Assembly: GCA_028673005.1 (NCBI GenBank)
Contig: CM054113.1
Coordinates: 209,179,504 to 209,243,503 of the forward strand
Length of the DNA: 64,000 nt
Origin: Tanypteryx hageni
Lineage: Eukaryota > Arthropoda > Insecta > Odonata > Petaluridae
Reading direction: 5' to 3'
Below are positions 31,701 to 42,567 of this stretch, in pieces. A program made the position numbers and the translations under genes. The notes below the pieces were generated by a model that saw only the letters and a list, made by a program, of their open reading frames with translations, ran no database searches and was not told the DNA's origin. The number at the start of each line of letters is the position of its first letter. Position 1 is the first letter of the stretch.

Positions 31701-34700
31701 CATTTTTGAACTTTACGGTTAAGGAGTTAGATTTTTCATTTAACATTAATTTCGCAGTAGTCTCCACCTTTACCTATCTATAATATACCATTCAATAAAA
31801 AATTCATGAAACAGGAAGTGTTTATGACAGAAAACATGTTCGTCGTCGAACAGTTTTAACAGACGATAGATAACGTGTGCAACATTGAGGAAAGACTGTG
31901 GCAATCGCCACGGAAATCTTTGAGAATACTTTCCCAGCAAATTAGATTGTCATTGGGAAGCACAGATCGAGTGAAACAACAACTGAAGTTGCGTCTGTTC
32001 CGATTTGAAGCTGTACAGCAACTTCAACAACTGTATACAATTCCAAGGGTCCGTTATTGCCGTTGGTTTCTCAATTTCATACGTGATAGGATAAATATGT
32101 TAAACAAGTGGACACATAAACAGTCAAAATAGACAAACTTGGAGTGACGTAAATCCTCAACCTGTTCGTGAAACACCTTTGCATTCTGTGAAAATTGGTG
32201 TTTGGTGTGCATTGTCACGACGACGAATAGTAGGACCACTGTTCTTCGAAGAAACCATTAACGCAGAGCGATATCAGGACATTTTGATGGTTTGTTACTT
32301 TGTTAGAAGAAGATGAAAGAGGCTGCAGGTTTCAGCATAATGGAGTGACTGCCCATACCGCCAACACAACAGCTCTGATGAAAGATTTCTTTTGTGTGTA
32401 TTGTTGCGTACGGCCTTTGGCCAGCGCAATCTCCAGACCTTACACCTCCAGACTTCTTTTTATGGGGATATCTGAAAGAAACAGCCTACAGGAGCAACCC
32501 GCATACTTTAGAAGAACTCAAACAGAACATCGAACATACTATTTTAAGTATTGAGCAAACAACACTCCGCCGCGTTGCACCGAACACAGTGTAAAGGGTC
32601 GAAGCATGTCTTCAAGAAGGAGGTAGACATTTTAAGCACCTTTTGTGAAGTGGTTAACACTATTTGTAACAAATAACTAACAATATGTAGTGTATATTTA
32701 ATAAAACTTGTAATAAATGATACTTTCTTCCTGTGGGTTGCATTTTAAATGGTACACCCTGTAGATCCATCTCTATTAATAAAAAGCAATGTGGGTGTGG
32801 ACAGCATATCTCAAAAACCAAGGAACTTAGAGCCTTAAAACTTGGTACACTTACTAATAGGACCATGAGTATAGGCAAATCGAGGCCAGAATTTTGATTT
32901 TTGGCGGGAGGAGGAAAGGGGAGGGGGGGGGGCATTTCCCATAAGATAACACGTAAAAATTTTCGACTTACAGGCTTTTACTTTTTGCAAATTAAAATTA
33001 GAAAGAATTTACCTACGATCTTCGGATCTGGACTGTTTTAAAGAAAAATGAATAATGTTTCTTATTCTTATCGTCACATTTTACCTACGACACAAAATCG
33101 CCAAGGTTCTACGTTTAAATAATATTTATTGGTAAATTTTAAGCTTTTTAACAATATGTTGCCTTGCCGACCGTGTCATTTTTGAATCTCGAGATTGTAT
33201 TGTCATCTTAATCCTTATACTCTATGCGTAAGGAATGCGTGCTTTGAATGCTTTAATACGAGAGAGAGAGAGAGAGAGAGAGAAAAACAGAGGGAGAGCG
33301 AGACAAAATTAAATGTCCCGTATATTAAAAATAATTTTGGGCGTAAAAGAATTGTATAGCGTAATGTACTTTTTTGTCATACAATTTCTATTCACCCAAA
33401 ACTATTTTTACTCTCTGGAACACACAATGATTTGAATTATATATTTATTGCTTACTTTTTAGTGCATGTAAAATTAAGTTTCATTAATTTTTATTTCAAT
33501 TTTAACTTAATACTTAATTCACTCATACCCGTCATATTTTACGGGCAATTACGCTAGTTTACAATTATCTTCTGCCAGCACTAAGCGAAATGGAGATTTT
33601 GTCAATTTAGACTAAGGTAATTCGTATTCTGACGCGTACTCGCTAGTGTCCGAATCAGTGGCGTAGCCAGAGGGGGTACATGTGCACCCCCCAAACTTCT
33701 CCAGAAAATATGAAATTTTCAGTGCGTTAACAAACACTGTAATAATGTTAATTAAAACGCGATCGTAGTATCAATATTAATGAATAGTTCTTTAAAATTC
33801 AGGAAATTATTTGTGCTAAAATAATTTATGTATTTTTATTATTAAAAAAAATAGTATGGTGCAACCACCAAACCAAATTTCTGACTACGTCACTGGTCCG
33901 AGCATTGGTTTCCAAGCAAAAAATGTTATTATCTATGTTGGACTGATCAAAGTTCAACAACGGACATAATTGAACTGCAAAACGTGCATTAATCACTAAA
34001 ATTAATCATTTTTTATGAGAACATTTCTCGACGTATAAGCTATAATCGGCAACAATTGAGTCCAGACCCACATTTACTCATCAATACGTTTGCTCTATCT
34101 TGTTCTTCAGTGGCGTAACTAGAAGCTGATCAAAGTTCAACAACGGACGTAATTGAACTGCAGAACGTGCATTAATCACTAAAATTAATCATTTTTTATG
34201 AGAATATTTCTCGAAGTATGAGCTATAATCGGCAACAATTGAGTCCAGACCCACATTTCCTCATCAACACGTTTGCTCCATCTTGTTCTTTAGTGACGTT
34301 ACTAGGAGCAGAAGTGCCCGTGGCAAAATATTATCTATGGCCCTCCTCCCACAATAAAACAAAAATCGAGGCTCCCCCTCGTCCCCCCATACCCCTCCCG
34401 GACTCTTGGGCCCGTGGCCACCCTATAGTCACACCATTGTTGTTGTACTCTCATAGGTGTACGACGTGATGGACGAAGGGTATATCAGCCGCGACCAAAT
34501 GTTTCAATTCCTTCGAAAAAGCATCGTCCGAGTCTCATCCGACGAAGACTCCGAGGAAGGTGCCAAAGACCTCGTGGAACTTCTTCTAAAGCATTGCGAT
34601 AAGGACAAGGACGGCCGAGTGTCTCTGGAAGACTTCCGCAGCACCGTGATGGATGAACCACTCCTCCTAGAGGCCCTGGGTCCTTGCCTCCCCACAAGAT

Positions 34701-34783
34701 CTGCAGCGGACGCCTTCCAGATGGTCTTATCTCAACACACTCCCTGCGGATGCTTCGTCTCGGAGCGTCATTCTCGAGCATGA
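28760..34783 (+). CDS. CLXN: Calaxin (EFCAB1) orthologue, EF-hand protein of the outer dynein arm, 3 exons
   Basis: Calaxin is a neuronal-calcium-sensor-like protein that binds axonemal outer-arm dynein and tunes ciliary or sperm-flagellar beating to calcium. Coding exons are 28760-28879, 29141-29347 and 34457-34783, all joined in phase 0, giving 217 residues, close to vertebrate EFCAB1 (about 211). Recognition rests on collinear family motifs: MTDDTLMDRIF, GLSMFLRG, EKIEYCF, KDLVELLLK and LLLEALGPCLP. Three EF loops are at residues 76-87, 112-123 and 157-168. The third (DKDKDGRVSLED) is near canonical; the first has Lys at positions 3 and 6; the second has Met at 3, Glu at 5 and Gln at 12, so calcium binding there is doubtful. 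The start is the ATG at 28760 just after a possible 5'-UTR acceptor (28749-28750). Donors are weak (GTTAGT, GTAACA). Intron 2 is 5.1 kb and loaded with mobile elements. Expression should be restricted to ciliated or spermatogenic cells. Confidence 0.92.
29793..30069. mobile_element. hAT MITE in calaxin intron 2
   Basis: The left end CAGGTTTTATCAACCT is mirrored by AGGTTGAAAATCCCTG. The target duplication is CTCTAAAG (29785-29792) against CTTTAAAG (30070-30077), 7 of 8 matching. 277 bp, non-coding. Confidence 0.9.
30822..31785 (+). mobile_element. Foreign DNA nested in the 30.5-kb element, with a hAT transposase scrap and degenerate tandem repeats
   Basis: An open stretch at about 31128-31310 reads FRRNGLILFNVEEQRLIDCVKFCGAFELA, resembling the DUF4371/ZMYM1-like hAT transposase N-terminal region. 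Downstream, 31339-31620 contains about four loosely repeated units around TCCCTGGCGC. Neither end of the insertion shows a clear terminal repeat. Confidence 0.6.
31339..31620 (+). repeat. Degenerate tandem units (RGRTCCCTGGCGCRG)
   Basis: Units begin at about 31339, 31439, 31491 and 31597 with AGGTCCCTGGCGCGG, AGATCTCTGTCGCGG, GGGTCCCTGGCGCAG and AGATCCCTGGTGTGG; two of them are followed by CCCGTAAACC or CTCGCAAACC. Spacing is uneven. Confidence 0.6.
32770..33557 (+). mobile_element. Non-autonomous Helitron H5
   Basis: The 5' end TCTCTATTAATAAAAAGCAA follows A. The 3' end has a clean hairpin CCCGT...ACGGG (33528-33545) and CAATTACGCTAG before T (33558). 788 bp, inserted only 8 bp from the right end of the Tc1/mariner element. 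It includes a (GA)n run at 33260-33283. A truncated relative is at 62310-62415. Confidence 0.88.
33260..33283. repeat. (GA)n microsatellite inside Helitron H5
   Basis: Twelve GA units within the Helitron body. Confidence 0.9.
33656..33895. mobile_element. hAT MITE in calaxin intron 2
   Basis: Ends are CAGTGGCGTAGCCAGA and its near complement TCTGACTACGTCACTG. Flanks GTCCGAAT and GTCCGAGC match at 6 of 8. 240 bp, non-coding. Confidence 0.88.
33943..34308 (+). repeat. 183-bp direct tandem duplication
   Basis: Two adjacent units, 33943-34125 and 34126-34308, both starting CTGATCAAAGTTCAACAACG and differing at a handful of positions. Each ends with the first 18 or so bases of a hAT MITE (CAGTGGCGTAACTAGAAG and TAGTGACGTTACTAGGAG), so the duplication breakpoint lies inside the MITE. 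Confidence 0.93.
34291..34439. mobile_element. hAT MITE abutting the calaxin exon 3 acceptor
   Basis: TAGTGACGTTACTAGG at the left is mirrored by CCTATAGTCACACCATTG at the right. TTGTTCTT (34283-34290) and TTGTTGTA (34440-34447) are an imperfect 8-bp duplication. Exon 3 begins at 34457, only 17 bases after the MITE. Confidence 0.85.
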
Positions 34784-36866
34784 GAAGCAGGTAAAATTTT
34801 GCATGTTACCATTCATTTTCGCCTTCTTTCTCCTTCAACCTTATTTGGGAACTAAATGCCACACTGTGTCTCTCCTGCAAGACATGTTGATTGATCGATC
34901 AAACTTTAACTGGCATCATCTTATCGTCCAGCGAGTATTTCCAAATACATGCGACAATGGCCGGGAGGTTTTAAAAGTTTTAGGAACGTTATAATAATAA
35001 ACAAATAGTGTAACGATAACGAGAATTTAACTATCAAAACTTATAATAATTTTAATTACTTAAGATAGCATTGCAGTTTTGAACAAGTTAAACTTTTCCG
35101 TATGGCTTATTTATTCTGATGTAAGAAACTATCCTAAAGACATTCAAATAAGGTACCACGTAAAAGTTGATTGACTAAAAGAGAGCGTTGTTAGAGTAAA
35201 TCATCTATGAAACCAATTGCATTAAGTTGTGCAAGAGAAATTCTTAAATTATACGGACAATGCGATAATTATTCCAGAATGTCCCATTAGAGAAGTTGCG
35301 GAAAATTCGCATTTATTCGGATTCCATTAGAATATTTTGGAAGATACTGATAGGATGTCAGCGAGAAATAAATTTATTCTTATAGCCGAAGTTGCAAGAG
35401 CCAAATTCATTTCTCAGGTTCAGATTTACATGGAAATCAAGTTTTACCAAGTCTTCTGCTGATAATTGGCACGAACGACCCAGAAGCTCCCAAAGGATAG
35501 GGGCCTCTCGCCCTTTTAAATCTCCCACTGCTAACGGCATTTTACTCTGAAAATCTCTGCCTCGGTCAACATGCACGTACTCAGAAAATTACTTCGGAAA
35601 GGGGGGAGGTCTGAGACCGAAAACCAATTCCACTAATTGATTAAATAAAAGTCCTATTCAAATAATTTAAACGTTTTAACGTTTTTAGTTCTCATGATAT
35701 GGATGTATAAACGAATGTGCAGTACGCACTTGCTGAGAAAACGCCTGACGGTTCAGAAGCATCGCCGGTGTCCCGCCCAGCCCGTGCGAGCAGAATCTCC
35801 TTGTTATAGCCCCACAGCTACGTCCGAAATTCTGATTAAAAACACACCGCGTTGCGATCCTCCTGCGGGTAATCCTGAAACGCAGCAATTCTGTTTACTC
35901 GATGGGAAATTTTTGTCCGTGCGGCCACCTAGCTTTGTTTCCATCGGATTCATTCCCTGCGTTTTTTTCTCGTCCAGGTTCGGACAGTTAAAAAACAGCT
36001 CGTGTGGCCGCCCCCTAACTCAACTCAGCAAGTGGCAGCGTAGCAAGAGCAACGTAGCAAGTTTGTAGCGTGGTTATCACAGATTCCTCGAATGTGTGTA
36101 CCCCGGGGGAGAACCGGAAAACCCCGGGTACGTCCTTGTCTGTCAGGATCTTTCTTTCCCTTAACCTATGGACCTAATCTGCAGCGCAGAATCAAGGAAA
36201 TTTGGGGTCCCGTTTCAGAACGGGGATGTTTTTTTAGTTTATGGCAGCCATTAATAATTTAGGCAATCTCACCATTGAGAGGGTAGGGGATTTCTTTGAT
36301 GTGTCTCATTGAGGACATCCGTCGGGGCCGGTTGATATTAGCTTGGATGGCCCGGTCTTAATCTAAGAAAACATTTCCGATCTAAAACGAGAGTACGTAT
36401 TAATCTGCTACGGTAGGTCAGTGGTAGATTATCCGTCCGACAAGTCATAGCAGTTTTTTTCTCCTGTTTCCAAATTTCCCAAATAGGCTTCTGCTATTAA
36501 TTATACTAAGTCGGGTCTATATCAAGGCGATATAACAAAATACGGAGGATCAACAGGTAGTACTGATATTACAATTACTGTAATTATGGACGTTTACTTA
36601 AGTCAGCTATTTGGCGGACAGTGTGGTTTACTAGTCGATTATATCACTTAATGAAGGCGATTTGATAATTGCGCTTATAAATGCAAGCGATGATGTGGCG
36701 ATCTTAGATATGGCCATTACCATCTTAGAGCATGGGCCCACGGAGCTTATGCCTCGGGTCCCGAATGTACTCGGGTTGTAATCCTACGGTCAGTTCGATT
36801 TCTACAATTTTCGCCAAATACTCGGGTCGACATCTTTCATGTTTTAGATATGTTATTACCTATCAC
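34784..36866. other. No gene recognised downstream of calaxin
   Basis: It presumably starts with the calaxin 3' UTR. The stretch 35690-36080 is GC-richer and open on the plus strand for 124 codons, but resembles no family. At 36099-36130 a near-palindromic GC hairpin (TACCCCGGGGG ... ACCCCGGGTA) occurs. The 36.1-36.85 kb sequence reads like the end of some other repeat but could not be assigned. Confidence 0.3.
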
Positions 36867-39800
36867 CCTCCCTTAGGACTGCATAACCTTACAGAGGTGG
36901 GAGGCTTGATGTATTCTAATGAACCAAAGAGCTATGCCGGCGGGAGATAATTCTCCTGGTAGGACCATCCAAGCCGGAAAGGTCGGAGGGGAAGAATCAG
37001 ACTAAGAAGCAGTCTTGGGGATTTTACATCCTCCTGTGCAAGGGAAGCAGCTTGCACAGTACCTCTGTAGGTGGTGATCATGTGGATCTGAACAGCTACA
37101 GATGGGTAATCACTCTTGTGACAATGCGATGAGGAAAGCAAGGGAAAACTACCTCATTATATTTCCCAAGATAGGCTGAAAAGCTTCAAATACCTCTATG
37201 GATCTCTCTGGGGTAAAATATTCCGAAGGTAAAATAGCCCCCCAATCGGATCTCTGGGTGGGGACTACCCTAGGGGATGCACAGAGGAAATGTAACATTA
37301 ATAAGAAGAAAGCGAGTAGTGAGAAATTAAGAATAGGCACATGGAATGTTAGGACTATGAATTCAGGGGTTAAACTAAAGAACTTAAAAAGGGAAATAAG
37401 AAGGAATAATGTAGGTATAGTAGGTCTTAGTGAAGTTCGGTGGGAAGGAGAAGACGAAATAAATTCAGACGAATTTAAGATTATTTACTTGGGAGGAGAG
37501 AAAAAGGAAAGGGGAGTGGGTATTTTGATGAGAAAAGAGATAGCGAAAGAATTAGCAAGATAGTGACAGTTAATGATAGGTTAATAGCCGTAAAACTTCA
37601 GATGGAGCCAGTGGAAATGCTTATAATTCAAGTGTATATGCCAACAACTAATGCTGGTGTTGACGAAGTAGATGAAATGTATGAACAAATTACGGAGATA
37701 TTGGAGGAGGAGGGAAAAGGAAGGATCACCACCATAGTAATGGGAGACTGGAACAGTGTAGTCGGAGAGGGACAGGAAGATAATATAGTGGGAAAATATG
37801 GACGAGGGAAGAGAAATGAAAGAGGGGAGAAACTTGTGGAATTCTGCCATAGAAATAGATTGATTGTAGCTAATACATGGTTTAAGCATCACTTTACTCA
37901 CGGAGAAGCCCAGGAGACAAGAGGCAATACCAGATAGATTACATATTAGTCAATGAAAGATGTAGAAATAGCATTAAAATGTGAAAACACTACCAGGGGC
38001 GGATATCGATTCCGACCACAACCTTTTGGTGGCAAATACGCAATGTAGACTGAAGAGTGTTAAGAGAAACATAATAGTTAACAAGAAATGGAACTTAGAG
38101 GAACTCTTTGAGAACAAGGAGGCTATTGTGACTGAGCTGAAGAAAAGGGGGGGGGGAGAGCTGGAGGAAAGGGGGAAAGAGAGCTGAAGAAAATAGGAAC
38201 AATGTTGATGAGGAGTGGAGATACATCCATAGAAACATTAAAGATGTAATGGAAAAGAAGGTAGGAAAGATAATGGGTGAAAGAAACAAAAAAGAATTGG
38301 TCACAGCAGCCATGCTGCAAAAACTGGAAGAGAGGAGAAAGTGGAAGAACATAAACACTGAAGAAGGCCAAAGAAAGTACAAGGAGTTAAATAATGCTTT
38401 AAGAAGGGAAACAGATAAAGCCAGAGAACAGTGGATAAATGAGAAATGCGAGGAAATTGTTGAGTGCGAAAGAATGCGTAGAACAGACCTCATGTATAGC
38501 AAAGCAAGAAAAAGGCAAGAAAGATAGTACGTAAAGGAATCATGAACAAAAGTGGTAAAATTGTCTCGGAGCCAGACAATGTAAAGAATATCTGGAAAGA
38601 ATACATTGAGGTGCTGTATGACAAAGAAGGAGAACCAAGAAATATTGAATTAGATGAAAAAGAGGATGTGGAAAAAGACCAGCTAGGATCATGTATTCCC
38701 GAGTCTGAAGTTAAAAGAGCAATTGATGACATGAAAAGAAGGAAGGCTGTTGGGAGTGATGATATACCCGTGGACGTTCTCAAGGTTTTGGGGTCTAAAG
38801 CAGTTAAGCAACTCACAAAATTTTTTAACCAAGTATATGATACTGGCATATGGCCTGAAGATTTTTTAGATGTTGTTATGGTACCACTAGAGAAAAAGAA
38901 TAATGTAAAAAGTTGTAAGGATTACAGAACTATTAGTTTAATTTCTCATACAGCTAAAGTTTTAACCAGAATAATAACCAAAAGAATTTAAGGTAAAATA
39001 GAAAAGGAGCTGCAAGATAATCAGTTTGGTTTCAGAAGAGGAAGAGGGACAAAAGATGCTATAGGATGTATGAGGGTGATGATAGAAAGAGCGCTAGAAG
39101 TCAATAAAGATATGTATTTTTGTTTTGTAGATTGGGAGAAAGCTTTTGACCGAGTGAAATGGGATAAAATGTTGGGTATTTTAAATAAAATAGGATTAGA
39201 TTGAAAAGATAAATGATTGCTTAGAAACCTTTACTTAGATCAAAAGATTAGAGCCAGGATCGAAGGAGAAGAAGCAGAAAGTACTTCAATAGAAAGGGGA
39301 TTGAGGCAGGGATATCCTACTTCACCAGTGATATTTAATATTTATGCAGAAACAATAACAGAAGAAGCGTTGATGAAAGAGAAAGGATTTAAGATAGGAG
39401 GTGAAAGTATTACCACCATTAAATACGCGGATGATCAGGGATTAATAGCAGAAGACGAGAAAGAACTTCAGAGGATGACAGACAGACTAGTGGAGGTTGG
39501 CTAACAATATGGAATGAAGATCAATGCCGAAAAAGTCATGGTGGTTTCAAAGGAACATAATGAATTAAATATAATGGTAAATGACCAAAAATTGGAACAA
39601 GTAAGTAGTTTCAAATATCTGGGCAATATTTTAGCGCAAGATGGATGTAGTACACAGGACATCAGAAGTAGGATTGCAATGGCAAAAGCAGCATTTAACG
39701 AGAAGAAGGAGCTTATCACAAGAAAGAAAATAAATTTAGAAAGAAAAAAGAAATTAGCGAAATGCTACATATGGAGCATAGCTCTTTATGGTGCAGAGAC

Positions 39801-40199
39801 GTGGACGGTAAGGAGAAAGGAGGAAAAATATTTAGAAAGTTTTGAGTTGTGGGTATGGAGGAGGTTGATGAAAGTGAAATGGATAGAGAGGAAGAGAAAC
39901 GAATAAGTATTAAAAATGGTGGGAGAAGAAAGGATGCTAATAAAAACAATCAGGAAAAGAAAAGCAAATTGAATAGGGCACATATTGAGAAGACAGTGTT
40001 TACAAAGGACGATCTTAGAAGGCAAAATTAGCGGAAGAAGAGAAAGAGGGAGAAAAAGAATAGGAAATATTAGAGAATATAAAGCAGGAATATAGTACGT
40101 ATAGAGGTATAAAAGAGTCTTCTAGGGAGAGAAAGAGAGAGATGGAGGCAGCGATTCAGCTGAAACCTGTCTCCGGACAGCAGCATGATGATGATGATG
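36867..40199 (+). mobile_element. RTE-clade LINE, near full length, with 12-bp target duplications
   Basis: ATTACCTATCAC lies on both sides (36855-36866 and 40200-40211). The element is 3.33 kb, the usual size of RTE/BovB LINEs. It has a 5' UTR of about 330-460 bp, an endonuclease and reverse transcriptase region, and a (ATG)n tail after CTCCGGACAGCAGC. It is a different subfamily from the copies at 8.2 and 20.2 kb (3' UTR and amino acids differ). Confidence 0.93.
37198..40040 (+). pseudogene. RTE endonuclease-reverse transcriptase, multiple lesions
   Basis: An AP-type endonuclease opens with LRIGTWNVRTM and VGLSEVRW, then VMGDWNSVVG and DIDSDHNLLVA. The RT follows: AVGSDDIPVDVLK, NQFGFRRGRGTKDAI, the first catalytic box CFVDWEKAFDRVKW, RGLRQGYPTSPVIFNIY, the catalytic IKYADDQGLIA and YLGNILAQDG. 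The RTE C-terminal part has IALYGAETWTVR, WRRLMKVKW and RKRKANWIGHILRR. Disruptions include a 1-base slip near 37561, another near 37935, further shifts near 37980 and 38187, and stops at about 38989, 39204, 39502 and 39904. About 1000 codons in family order; inactive. Confidence 0.93.
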
Positions 40200-40211
40200 A
40201 TTACCTATCAC

Positions 40212-41844
40212 AGTGATGCCCACCGAATGTTTCTATTTTGTCTACCAAGGTATAAGGAAAATCCTATTAAAAATACAGTTATTTTCCGGGCCACAGTTTT
40301 TTGGAACCACCTGCAAGATATTGCTAAGGGAGCCCCTTTACTTATTAAAAATTGATATTCGCTTACGCTCTCCTCTTCCCTTCCCCACCTTTTTCGCTGA
40401 ATTAAGAAATGTTTACATACCTTTTTACGAATACTCCCGTAGTAGTGCGGCAGGGGTTACCACGTATAAATAGTAGGGGCCCCATTTAATATTGAGCGCC
40501 GGGAACCCAAAATCGTAAAAACGGCACTGGATACGGCAGCTGCTATATATGCAGTTTGGCAACTCATTTTTTCTGTTGTAAATTATTCTGAGACTAAGTA
40601 AACTTTTCTCCACGAACTTTCACTTCCTAATTTTTAGTTTCTGGGACTATTATTGAATTTTAGCGATGAATTAAATAAAGAACCTTCAATACTATATTTC
40701 AACAAAATCCACCAAAATAGAGCTCAAGCATGCGAACGGTCATACAGAAGGGGAGAAATGCGAATCCAGTATTGGCCACTACTTTTCAATGAAACGCTCT
40801 CAAAATTACTTCCATTATATTTGGTGTTTTATGAATGCAGAAAAAAAGACGAAATTTCTGGTATTTCTGTATTTATGCGTTATTTCCTCAAGTGTTTTAA
40901 TTAATTTAACATTCAAATGAAACGCAATGTGCTTGTCTAATTTTCAATCCCGTACTTATAAGAGAGAAATAAGTGAATCGTGACGGATCGAGCGAGATTG
41001 TTAAGCTTAATTTTTTTCTCACAATCAAGTTAGAGGAGGAGAGAGTAGATTGCGATAGGAGACTCGATCGGCATTTCGAGAGAGTGGGCAGGTGAAGTTA
41101 CTTTCACTGAAGTCTGGGTTCGCTAAGACGAGAGACTGCGCATGCTCAGAAACAGTTTTCACTCATAGAGATCTTAAGTAAAAGTTGCGTCCAGAAGCAG
41201 AATGCAATTGTCTTCGCCGAAGTAATTGAGCGCGGTGTTATTAGTTCAGCGCATTTCCACTTTTACTGGTTGATAAGAGTTTAGAAGCAAACAAAACGGG
41301 TTCACATTAATCTGTTGGATTTTAGCACCATTCATTTCTATGATAATTACACTAATAGATGCATAGACGAGGTAAGCCTCAGAATCATGTTAATGAGAAC
41401 GGTGTCATCAGTGTCATCGCTTTTCTATTCCCCACATTTTTTATTTTCTTTCACACAGCCACTTTGGACTATGTAAGGAACACCAACGAATTATGAAATC
41501 TGAATCGTCAACAAAATCTTAAAAATAATTTTCATTTTAGGGGAAATACAACAGTATATGCGGGCTTTTTTCTTAATATCTCCAAAAACTGGTTGGATAT
41601 GTATTTAAGACCCTTTGGATTTATCAAATGTTTTTCGTTATTAAACAGACCGCACTATAATTCTACCATTATAGCGTTTCTATTTGCTTCCTGGATTTTA
41701 CAAATCCGCCAATTAGATGCATTATAACTTCCTTTGGCTCTATAACTCATCCATATTTGTCTCTGTCGTCTAGTAGAAATTGAACTAACGAATAATGCCT
41801 CTTCAGTACGGTTTGGACTTAGATAATTAGATACGTCTCAAATC
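40212..41844. other. No gene recognised
   Basis: Unique-looking AT-rich sequence with short open frames. AAATCGTAAAAACGGCACTG ending at about 40530 resembles a hAT-type tip, but no convincing partner or duplication was found. Confidence 0.3.
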
Positions 41845-42531
41845 TCAAGGTACTCTCAAGGTAAGTGACCAATATTCCGCTTTAATTGGCATGAAAAAAT
41901 TAAATATACACTCAAATTTGATACCTCCCCCCCCCCTCCCCCCCCAAGAAATCAAAGTTCTGACACCGAGGTGCATATCCTCAACGTCTCTTTAGTGTGT
42001 AAACTAAGTTTTAGGTCTGTACTGGTTCAACGCTGATATTGGTGGAGGATTCTTCAAATCGGTCAAATGGTTGCTGAGATAACTTCAAACAGAATGCTTT
42101 TCGTCAGATTCGCCGTAGTATAAGCGAATATTAAAGTATTTGCTTTGAAATCAGAAAATTGTTTTTCTTATATTGTGGTAGCTCTGCTTTTTAGATCCGC
42201 TCTAAACATGTTCATTTCGTTTTGCCATTCTATACCCGCCCTACAAAAGAAATTTCTTATTGAAAATGGTTCAGCCAATACCTTCGAAATTCATAGTTAC
42301 AGAAAAATTCTAACTTTGATATTGTGGTAGCCCTGTTTAATCGACCCGGTTGAAATATACTGTTTGGATTATTTATTTAGATGAAGATTATATATACCAT
42401 AATGGGTTAAAATCCGTGCGGACCTCTCTAGAAATACGTGTAAATGAAATATTATTTTACCTTTAATTGTGATAGCCCTGCTCTTAAGCTCCACTTTAAA
42501 AATCTTTATTTAATTATGGTATTTTGTAAAA

Positions 42532-42567
<36 letters not shown>

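Larger units (their letters stand above)
30710..32593 (+). pseudogene. Mariner-like transposase (TPPDFFLWG type), split and catalytically dead
   Basis: The N-terminus (MVFTQGERVFIVEYYFSSKS) starts near 30710 and breaks off after YPAK at about 30820. Homology resumes at about 31800 with HETGSVYDRKH, followed by RKSLRILSQQIRLSLGST, VRYCRWFLNFIRD, a PLHSVKIGVWCALSRRRIVG block and a C-terminal TPPDFFLWGYLKETAY box with LEELKQNIEHTILSIE. The segment that should carry the first catalytic Asp is missing near 32100, and the second is Asn (QHNGVTAHTAN, about 32335). A related relic lies at 57.9-58.3 kb. Confidence 0.88.
30525..32761 (+). mobile_element. Tc1/mariner-superfamily element with intact ends, nested insertion inside
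   Basis: CAGGGTGTACCATTTAAAAC at 30525 matches the right end (CAGGGTGTACCATTTAAAAT from 32761 on the minus strand). The inverted repeats agree at 26 of 27 bases and TA flanks both sides (30523-30524 and 32762-32763). About 960 bp of unrelated DNA (about 30822-31785) splits the transposase. It sits in calaxin intron 2. Confidence 0.93.

Noticed and set aside
34784..34800. GTAAAA after exon 3 as a donor for a fourth calaxin exon
   Set aside because: The reading frame ends with TGA at 34781-34783 before the site, at the expected family length.
35694..36068. 124-codon plus-strand open frame as a gene
   Set aside because: No recognisable domain, no splice context, and explained by higher GC content.
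37581..38849. Minus-strand open frames within the RTE LINE
   Set aside because: Shadows of the plus-strand endonuclease and reverse transcriptase coding sequence.
40212..40530. hAT MITE with CAGTGATGCC and GGCACTG tips
   Set aside because: The tips match poorly and no 8-bp duplication flanks them; the left tip is also part of the RTE target site.
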